Shown here one piece after another: positions 1-4,745 of a stretch of 6,379 nt of DNA. Each line of letters starts with the position of its first letter. The stretch's first letter is position 1. Both the position numbers and the translations under genes were made by a program. This DNA is from Calditrichota bacterium (lineage in GTDB: Bacteria > Zixibacteria > MSB-5A5 > GN15 > FEB-12): assembly GCA_030641085.1 (NCBI GenBank), contig DAOWIC010000208.1:1-6379 (forward strand). The letters are read 5' to 3'. The notes beneath the pieces are model-generated. The model was not told the origin of the DNA, searched no databases, and worked only from the letters and a program-made list of their open reading frames with translations.

Positions 1-85
1 CTCCTGGGCAGCACCTCAGAATTCATCACGATCCATCCACAGTAGAACATTCGTTACACACCCATACGCGACTCAGTCATGATGA

Positions 86-130
86 AGAAAGATAATATGG
101 AGCGGCGGAGCGATCAATGAGAAAGATAAT
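86..130. repeat. 11-bp direct repeat AGAAAGATAAT, two copies
   Basis: The sequence AGAAAGATAAT occurs at 86-96 and again at 120-130, a spacing of 34 bases, about three helical turns. The copies are AT-rich, while the bases between them include a GC-rich patch. Two equal sites on one helix face could be a protein-binding pair, or they could be the remains of a target-site duplication. No promoter or gene is clearly attached, so the function is unknown. Confidence 0.4.
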
Positions 131-132
131 CT

Positions 133-205
133 ATTCTCACCCCAAGGGGTGAGGCACCCGTGCTTCTCGCATGCGCGAGAATGACAGAGGGGGGGCGAGA
201 ATGAC
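133..205. repeat. Composite palindromic repeat: three abutting hairpins within an imperfect outer inverted repeat
   Basis: Three hairpins sit back to back without gaps. The first, 136-153, is CTCACCCC-AA-GGGGTGAG (8 bp perfect). The second, 154-163, is GCAC-CC-GTGC. The third, 164-181, is TTCTCGC-ATGC-GCGAGAA (7 bp perfect). The 11-mer GCGAGAATGAC at 175-185 recurs at 195-205. The outer bases ATTCTC-A-CCCC (133-143) pair with GGGG-C-GAGAAT (192-202) with one mismatch. Read on the minus strand the core is GTCATTCTCGC...GCGAGAA, the same style as widespread bacterial repeats with an ATTCYCGC...GCGRGAAT palindrome, such as neisserial dRS3. A REP-like or MITE-like element is the likely class. No U-tract follows a stem, so a simple terminator is unlikely. 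Confidence 0.6.
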
Positions 206-225
206 GAAGGTGTGTTGATGGTCCC

Positions 226-314
226 GAGTAGGTCAGGACCTTTATGGTCCTGACACGGTGTCAGGAGGTCCTTCGCTATGCTCAGGATCTTCCGACAAGC
301 CTCCCGACCTACTC
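226..314. repeat. Inverted-repeat element (9-bp ends) with internal hairpins
   Basis: The ends GAGTAGGTC (226-234) and GACCTACTC (306-314) are perfect inverted repeats that delimit 89 bases. Inside is a perfect hairpin GTCAGGACC-TTTAT-GGTCCTGAC (232-254), which shares GTC with the left end. A second imperfect hairpin at 266-290 pairs AGGTCCT with AGGATCT (one G-T pair), followed by a 2x2 mismatch and a two-pair GC tip. The whole can fold as a three-way junction. It begins 27 bases after the glnA stop codon. No transposase is present, so it could be a non-autonomous mobile repeat, a mRNA 3'-end stabiliser, or a structured RNA. No run of Ts follows it on either strand. Confidence 0.6.
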
Positions 315-340
315 AAGAAATGCTATACAGGGAACCGTGC

Positions 341-1666
341 CTAGAGCATCGGCAGGTATTTCTCGCTTTCGTACTGGCTGACGTGCATGCGGTACTCGTC
401 CCACTCGATCTTTTTGTTTTCGATCAGTTTCTCGAAGATGTGGTCGCCGAGCACTCTCCGGGCCAGTTCTGATTTTTCGAATTCATGCACCGCGTTCTCC
501 AGCGAGTTGGGCAGGGTGTCGATTTTCAGCCCGGCTTTCTCGCGCGCGGACATGTTGAAAATATTCTCCTCGATCGGGTCGGCGAGCTTATACTTCTTCT
601 CGATCCCCAACAGGCCCGCCTCGAGCATGAGAGCAAAGGCCAGGTACGGGTTGGCGGCCGGGTCGGGCGAGCGCAGTTCGATTCGGGTCGCCTTCTCTTT
701 GCCGACGCGATACATCGGCACGCGCACCATGCTGGAACGATTGCGCCGCCCCCAACCGATATAAACCGGAGCTTCATAGCCGGGAACCAGCCGCTTGTAG
801 CTGTTCACCCACTGGTTCAAAACCAGGGTGATCTCCTTGACATGGGCAAGGACTCCGGCCGTGAACTGCCGACCGATCTCGGACAGGTTGTACTGACCCT
901 TATTGTCGAAGAAGAGATTCTTGTCGCCGTCGAAGATCGACATATGGCAGTGCATGCCGCTACCGTTATGACCAAAGACCGGCTTGGGCATGAAAGTAGC
1001 ATAAAGCTCGTTTTCGAGCGCGATCTCCTTGACAACAAAGCGGTAGACCTGGGCAAAGTCGGCCATCACCAACGCTTCCTGGTATTTCAGGTCGATCTCG
1101 TGCTGGCTGGGCGCGACCTCGTGATGGGAACATTCGACCGGAATATCAATCGCCTCCAGGGCATTGACAGTCTGCTTGCGGAGTTGGGCGCCGATATCAA
1201 CCGTGCCGTAATCGAAATAGCCGTCGTGATCCAGAAAGGCCGGATCCTCGGCGTTATCGAAATAGAAGTACTCGATCTCCGGCCCGACATAAAAGGTCCA
1301 GCCTTTGTCGTGCAGCTTTCTCAGGCTGCGCCTGAGAATCCAGCGCGGGTCGCCGTCGTACGGCGCGCCATCGGGAGTCTGAATATCGCAGAACATCATC
1401 GCCACCCGCTCACCGGCGATCTCCCAGGGGATTATTCGAAATGTCACCGGGTCGGGCATCGCCATCAGGTCGGATTCCTCGATTCTGGCGAACCCTTCCA
1501 CCGAGGAACCGTCAAACCCCTGCCCCTCCTCGAGCACCTGCTCAATCTCGGAACGAGTGATTGACATCCCCTTGATCTTGCCCAGAATATCGGTAAAACA
1601 GAGCCGGATATAGCGCACCCCGGCTTCATCAATCATTCTCAATATATCTTCTTTGGTCTTGGTCAT
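341..1666 (-). CDS. glnA: Glutamine synthetase, type I-alpha
   Basis: This enzyme makes glutamine from glutamate, ammonia and ATP in the cytoplasm and is the main entry point for ammonia. The 441-residue product has the usual GSI-alpha length. Visible motifs are DGSSVEGF (52-59), GPEIEYF with metal-binding Glu (130 and 132), GHNGSGMHCHMS (232-243, ATP/metal region), NSYKRLVPGYEAP with the flap Glu near 298, and IELRSPDP with Glu330. Arg61 in GFARIEESD aligns with B. subtilis Arg62, needed for glutamine feedback inhibition in that enzyme. The segment aligned to E. coli NLYDLP reads NIFNMS, so the adenylylated Tyr is replaced by Phe370 and the GSI-beta insertion is absent. The ATG at 1666 is chosen because GGAGG (1674-1678) sits 7 bases upstream; the open frame runs on to a TTG at 1705 that lacks a good site. 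The 149-base gap to the dCMP deaminase gene is AT-rich, but I found no convincing promoter in it. Confidence 0.97.
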   Translation of the reverse strand: MTKTKEDILRMIDEAGVRYIRLCFTDILGKIKGMSITRSEIEQVLEEGQGFDGSSVEGFARIEESDLMAMPDPVTFRIIPWEIAGERVAMMFCDIQTPDGAPYDGDPRWILRRSLRKLHDKGWTFYVGPEIEYFYFDNAEDPAFLDHDGYFDYGTVDIGAQLRKQTVNALEAIDIPVECSHHEVAPSQHEIDLKYQEALVMADFAQVYRFVVKEIALENELYATFMPKPVFGHNGSGMHCHMSIFDGDKNLFFDNKGQYNLSEIGRQFTAGVLAHVKEITLVLNQWVNSYKRLVPGYEAPVYIGWGRRNRSSMVRVPMYRVGKEKATRIELRSPDPAANPYLAFALMLEAGLLGIEKKYKLADPIEENIFNMSAREKAGLKIDTLPNSLENAVHEFEKSELARRVLGDHIFEKLIENKKIEWDEYRMHVSQYESEKYLPML

Positions 1667-1673
1667 TGCGACG

Positions 1674-1678
1674 CCTCC
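1674..1678 (-). promoter_or_regulatory. Ribosome binding site of glnA
   Basis: GGAGG on the minus strand lies 7 bases before the ATG at 1666. It decides this start over the upstream in-frame TTG at 1705, and the family's usual N-terminus begins here. Confidence 0.85.
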
Positions 1679-1815
1679 GGAATTTATATAGGTGTTACAG
1701 AGCAATAAGCGACTAATCTAATCCCTGATTTGTCTAAAACAACAAAAAGTTGAAATGTTGCAGCACTGTAGTGAGATTTTTGGAGAAAGTGTTGTGTAGC
1801 GGCCGTTGGCCTATA

Positions 1816-2307
1816 CTATTCGAGCAGTAAAGCGATGTTCTTGTGGTCGGGCTTCAACTGCCGGTATTTGACGCCGGCCATGTCGAAAATTCTGCGCGCG
1901 GCGACAAAAACAGGATCACTGTTATACTTGTCCGACAGGAACACCACTTCCTTAATCCCCGACTGGACAATGAGTTTAGCGCACTCATTGCAAGGAAAGA
2001 GTGAGGTGTACATGGTGGCGTCTGCAAGCTCCGGCTTGTTCGAGGCGTTGGTGATGGCGTTCATCTCGGCATGGCAGACATACGGATATTTGGTCTGGAG
2101 AAAATCGCCCTCGCGGTCCCAGGGCAGTTCGTCGTCGGAGCAGCCAATCGGGAAACCGTTGTAGCCGATTCCGATAATTCGCTTTTTGGAATTGACAATA
2201 CAGGCCCCGACCTGAGTCGAGGGGTCTTTGGAGCGCTTGGCCGAAAGCTGGGCAATGGCCATAAAGTATTCTTCCCAGCTTATGTAGTCGGTACGCTTGG
2301 TTTTCAT
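1816..2307 (-). CDS. Deoxycytidylate (dCMP) deaminase, eukaryote-like
   Basis: The enzyme deaminates dCMP to dUMP, the substrate of thymidylate synthase, and so feeds dTTP synthesis. The 163-residue protein belongs to the zinc-dependent cytidine/deoxycytidylate deaminase family. His79-Ala-Glu81 supplies one zinc ligand and the catalytic glutamate, and Cys106 and Cys109 in PCNECA supply the other ligands. RSKDPSTQVGACIVNS (25-40), GYNGFPIGCSDDELPW (48-63) and KYPYVCHAEMNAI (73-85) match the human dCMP deaminase pattern remarkably well from memory. The GYNG-to-LPW stretch belongs to the regulated, dCTP-responsive branch of the family, so dCTP activation and dTTP inhibition are plausible but inferred. 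The start at 2307 is supported because alignment with the human protein begins at its first residues. There is no Shine-Dalgarno, unlike the glnA, slipin and amidohydrolase genes here. The gene is separated from the slipin operon by a terminator and has its own promoter. Confidence 0.95.
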   Translation of the reverse strand: MKTKRTDYISWEEYFMAIAQLSAKRSKDPSTQVGACIVNSKKRIIGIGYNGFPIGCSDDELPWDREGDFLQTKYPYVCHAEMNAITNASNKPELADATMYTSLFPCNECAKLIVQSGIKEVVFLSDKYNSDPVFVAARRIFDMAGVKYRQLKPDHKNIALLLE

Positions 2308-2313
2308 GGATGG

Positions 2314-2342
2314 AGTATAATATCAAAAACCGTCCGTGTAAA
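2314..2342 (-). promoter_or_regulatory. Sigma70-type promoter of the dCMP deaminase gene, predicted leaderless
   Basis: On the minus strand TTTACA (2342-2337, 5 of 6 to the -35 consensus) is followed by exactly 17 bases and then TATACT (2319-2314, 5 of 6 to the -10 consensus). Six bases separate the -10 from the ATG, so the expected +1 falls on or within a base or two of the start codon A at 2307. The transcript would therefore lack a 5' leader, in agreement with the absence of a ribosome binding site. The start point is inferred from spacing only. Confidence 0.7.
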
Positions 2343-2368
2343 GGATTTGGTTGGAGGTGATTTGTCAC

Positions 2369-2398
2369 AAAAAAACAGGCGCGACCGTCGGTCGCGCC
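2369..2398 (-). terminator. Intrinsic terminator of the NfeD-slipin operon
   Basis: Read on the minus strand, GGCGCGACC-GAC-GGTCGCGCC forms a perfect 9-bp GC-rich stem (2398-2378) with a three-base loop. TG and then seven Ts (2375-2369) follow. It starts 36 bases past the slipin stop. On the plus strand no T-run follows the stem, so it works in one direction only. It isolates the operon from the dCMP deaminase promoter just downstream. Confidence 0.9.
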
Positions 2399-2434
2399 CG
2401 TGAATATCGAAAATGCGGAAGTGAGCCGAAGGCC

Positions 2435-3220
2435 TTATCCCCCGCTCGGCCCATCAGGTTTTTTCGTGTTAGATTCCAGGTAGGAATTGAAAGCGCCCAG
2501 CAGATCGATTGGCACCGGGAAAATCAGGGTGGAGTTTTTCTCCACCGCTACCTCGGTAAGCGTTTGCAGGAACCTCAACTGCATAGCATTAGGCGCGGTG
2601 GCGATGACCTTGGCCGCCTCGGCCAACTCGTCGGCCGCCTGGTGCTCACCCCTGGCGTGAATAACCTTGGCGCGGCGCTCACGTTCAGCTTCGGCCTGCT
2701 TGGCCATAGCGCGCTGCATCTCCGGCGGCAAGTCAACGTTCTTGACCTCAACCACTGAGACCTTGATCCCCCATGGTTCGGTCTGGTCGTCGATTATATG
2801 CTGAAGCTGGGAGTTGATTTTGTCGCGATTAATCAGCAGATCATCCAGCTCCACATTACCCAGCACCGACCGCAGGGTGGTCTGGGCGATCTGGGAGGTA
2901 GCCTCAAAGAAGTTGGCCACCGAGACAATCGCCTTGTTGGGATCGAGCACCTGGAAATATAGCACGGCGTTCACTTTGACCGAGACGTTATCCTTGGTGA
3001 TAACATCCTGCGCCGGCACGTCATAGGTAATAACACGCAAGTCGACCCGGACAATCTTATCGACGATGGGGATCAGGATAATCAGTCCCGGGCCCTTGGC
3101 GCCGATAAGGCGTCCCAATCGGAAGATCACGCCCCGTTCGTATTCCTTGAGAATCTTGATCGCGTTTACGAGGATCAGGAATGCGAATACTACGATGACG
3201 GTTACAACTGGAAAAGGCAT
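2435..3220 (-). CDS. Slipin / stomatin-like SPFH-domain membrane protein
   Basis: A 261-residue membrane-anchored SPFH protein of the slipin (p-stomatin) group. These proteins oligomerise on the inner membrane and act as scaffolds for membrane proteases. Residues about 4-22 form one hydrophobic segment. The SPFH domain follows (about 24-185), with EYERGVIFRLGR, GPGLIILIPIVDKI and the conserved VDLPPEMQRAMAKQAEAERERRAKVI stretch split over about 162-187. An Ala/Glu-rich helix suited to coiled-coil assembly covers about 165-210. Near the C-terminus NSTLIFPVPIDLL (229-241) is a hydrophobic patch in the place where the archaeal NfeD protease PH1510 cuts its stomatin partner PH1511. The start at 3220 has AGGAGGG 7 bases upstream. 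The gene lies 12 bases after the long NfeD gene, and this pairing is the classical NfeD1b-slipin arrangement. The closely related QmcA/flotillin branches are alternatives, but the neighbour favours slipin. Confidence 0.95.
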   Translation of the reverse strand: MPFPVVTVIVVFAFLILVNAIKILKEYERGVIFRLGRLIGAKGPGLIILIPIVDKIVRVDLRVITYDVPAQDVITKDNVSVKVNAVLYFQVLDPNKAIVSVANFFEATSQIAQTTLRSVLGNVELDDLLINRDKINSQLQHIIDDQTEPWGIKVSVVEVKNVDLPPEMQRAMAKQAEAERERRAKVIHARGEHQAADELAEAAKVIATAPNAMQLRFLQTLTEVAVEKNSTLIFPVPIDLLGAFNSYLESNTKKPDGPSGG

Positions 3221-3227
3221 CTGTTTA

Positions 3228-3234
3228 CCCTCCT
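3228..3234 (-). promoter_or_regulatory. Ribosome binding site of the slipin gene, overlapping the NfeD stop
   Basis: AGGAGGG is 7 bases ahead of the slipin ATG. Its first two bases are the last two of the NfeD TAG stop (3235-3233), so terminating ribosomes end on the next gene's initiation site. Translational coupling that balances the two partner proteins is a reasonable inference. Confidence 0.85.
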
Positions 3235-4609
3235 ATTGTTCTATCTTTTTGACTTTTAGTGTCAGGCTATCGACAGCGACAACTTCCACTTTTTCTCCCT
3301 GGTTCAGGTGAACGTCGGTGGCGATTTTCCACAGTGCGCCATCGACATAAACCATGTTGCCGCCCCGTACCTCGGCGATTTTGCCGATCAACCCTTCGTT
3401 GCCGATAAACGGACGGTGGCGGGCGGCCTTGATGACCAGCCAGGAGGCGAGTGCCACAACCACGCCGATGCATGCGACCACGGTGATCAGAACCGACTTG
3501 GATATCTGAAGGTTGGGGTCTACCGTATCAATAAGCATAAGGCCTCCAAAGAAAAAGGAAATCAGGCCACCTATAGTCAGGATCCCGTGGCTGACAACTT
3601 TTATCTCCGCTATGAATAATATCACCCCTAATAATAACAGCGCCAGTCCGGCGAAATTGATCGGCAGGGTCTGGAAGGCATAAAAGGCCAACAACAACGA
3701 TATCACGCCGACCACACCGGGCAAAATCGATCCGGGATTGTAAAGCTCGAGCATGATACCCAGGCCGCCTATCGACATGAGGATAAATGCGATTTCCGGC
3801 TCGGAAATGATTTCCAGTACTTTCTGAGCCAGCGTTGCTTCGATTTTCTCTACTTCGGGATTGCCCAAATCCATCACTTTCTTGCCCGACGGCACCTCGG
3901 CTTCGCGGCCATCAAGTTGAGCGAGGAGATCGTCGAGATTATCAGCCCTGAGATCGATCACTTTGATCTCGAGAGCCTCGTTGTCGGTGATCGAAACCGA
4001 CTCGCGGACCGCTTTTTCCGCCCACTCGGCGTTGCGTCCGCGTTTTTCAGCGGCGGCCCGGATCTGGGCCACGGCGTCGTTAGTGACCTTCTCATTCATG
4101 ACCGAGTCGATCTCCTTGCCGTCGCCGGCAACCGGGTGAGCGGCACCAATGTTGGTCGACGGGGCCATGGCCGCAAAATGGGCGGCATATGTCATATAAA
4201 CACCGGCCGAACCGGCCCTCGCTCCAGAGGGAGCGATATAAATGCAGACCGGCACGTAGGAATTGAGCATGTTCTTGCAGATCGACCAGGTCGGTTTGGT
4301 GAAACCGCCCGGAGTGTCGAGAAAAATCACCAGCAGTTCGGCGTTCTCATCCTCCGCCAGCTTGATGGCATCGCTGATTCGGTCATCGGTGACGGCGCCG
4401 ATAGTCCCCTCGATGGTCATTGTTATAACCAGCGGCCGATGACGCTTTGTGGCCGCATCCTCAAGCAGGGAGTCATCCACCTCGAGGATCGAATCATGGG
4501 TGGTATCGGCCGCACTCGACGCCAACGCGGTTCTCACCGTGAAGGAGATTATCGGACTGACCAGCAGTAACCCGAATAAGATGACTATTGTAACGCTTTT
4601 TATATTCAT
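3233..4609 (-). CDS. NfeD-family membrane-bound serine protease (ClpP-class, long form)
   Basis: A 458-residue long NfeD (NfeD1b) protein. Numbered from the ATG at 4609, it has a signal peptide of about 30 residues ending in ALA. A ClpP-like protease domain follows (about 60-230), with FLDTPGG (96-102) and GARAGSAG carrying the nucleophile Ser134. Lys174 in NEKVTNDA fits the Ser-Lys dyad of the archaeal homologue PH1510. Several membrane segments occupy about 273-395. A C-terminal NfeD OB-fold domain (about 399-458) ends in the typical GEKVEVVAVDSLTLKVK. The protease domain should face the outer side of the inner membrane, and the family's known partner is the slipin encoded next. The open frame can be extended 4 codons to a GTG at 4621. 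I prefer the ATG because the predicted transcript begins near 4617 and GAGGA lies just ahead of it, although that spacing is very short. The start is therefore less certain than the identity. Confidence 0.94.
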   Translation of the reverse strand: MNIKSVTIVILFGLLLVSPIISFTVRTALASSAADTTHDSILEVDDSLLEDAATKRHRPLVITMTIEGTIGAVTDDRISDAIKLAEDENAELLVIFLDTPGGFTKPTWSICKNMLNSYVPVCIYIAPSGARAGSAGVYMTYAAHFAAMAPSTNIGAAHPVAGDGKEIDSVMNEKVTNDAVAQIRAAAEKRGRNAEWAEKAVRESVSITDNEALEIKVIDLRADNLDDLLAQLDGREAEVPSGKKVMDLGNPEVEKIEATLAQKVLEIISEPEIAFILMSIGGLGIMLELYNPGSILPGVVGVISLLLAFYAFQTLPINFAGLALLLLGVILFIAEIKVVSHGILTIGGLISFFFGGLMLIDTVDPNLQISKSVLITVVACIGVVVALASWLVIKAARHRPFIGNEGLIGKIAEVRGGNMVYVDGALWKIATDVHLNQGEKVEVVAVDSLTLKVKKIEQ

Positions 4610-4623
4610 TTCCTCGTACACTT

Positions 4624-4652
4624 AATATGGACGCTACCGTTATTGTTGTCAA
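4624..4652 (-). promoter_or_regulatory. Probable promoter of the NfeD-slipin operon
   Basis: The minus strand has a perfect -35 TTGACA (4652-4647), 17 bases, then CATATT (4629-4624, 4 of 6 to the -10 consensus). Transcription would begin near 4617, leaving about 8 leader bases before the ATG at 4609. That would exclude the upstream GTG at 4621 from the message. The preceding bases (about 4650-4664) are AT-rich, as in an UP-like region. Confidence 0.55.
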
Positions 4653-4745
4653 TTAAATTTACGTGGCCGCCTCGAACTTAGTTGGACAGGGCGTATTTGA
4701 TACGGCTATCGTGGCTGTTACGAATCGATGATGTTTTTGCGACGA

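Larger units (their letters stand above)
1..340. other. Intergenic stretch with repeats and no supportable gene
   Basis: Every frame in the first 120 bases on the plus strand is closed by stop codons within about 95 bases, so at most a short C-terminal tail of a gene outside the window could be present, and nothing identifies one. On the minus strand an ATG at 24-26 opens a frame of only 8 codons before the window edge. From about 133 the stretch is dominated by perfect hairpins and an inverted-repeat element (listed separately). The single forward frame of 64 codons at 278-472 crosses the repeat and the end of glnA antisense and looks like chance. No tRNA or rRNA was recognised. The region lies directly downstream of glnA, so it is also its 3' untranslated region. 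Confidence 0.7.

Noticed and set aside
232..254. Perfect 9-bp hairpin as the intrinsic terminator of glnA
   Set aside because: On the minus strand the stem is followed by CTACTCGGGACC, with no T-tract; it fits better as part of the larger inverted-repeat element.
133..314. CRISPR array
   Set aside because: The repeated units are short, differ from one another and are not separated by spacers of constant length; no cas gene is present.
485..1564. Long open frame of 359 codons on the plus strand opposite glnA
   Set aside because: It is fully antisense to a certain glnA gene, its translation shows no recognisable domain, and such frames arise from the GC-biased third codon positions of the real gene.
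1667..1705. N-terminal extension of glutamine synthetase to a TTG at 1705
   Set aside because: The extra 13 residues are not typical of the family, and the GGAGG site is correctly spaced only for the ATG at 1666.
1681..1713. TATATA at 1690-1685 (minus strand) as a glnA -10 element
   Set aside because: No acceptable -35 hexamer lies 16-18 bases upstream, so it cannot be told from ordinary AT-rich leader sequence.
1800..1815. GGCC-AAC-GGCC stem after the dCMP deaminase stop as a terminator
   Set aside because: The stem is only four base pairs and no run of Ts follows on the minus strand.
3917..4570. Plus-strand open frame of 217 codons opposite the NfeD gene
   Set aside because: It is a shadow of the protease and signal-peptide coding region with no motif and no ribosome binding site that stands out.
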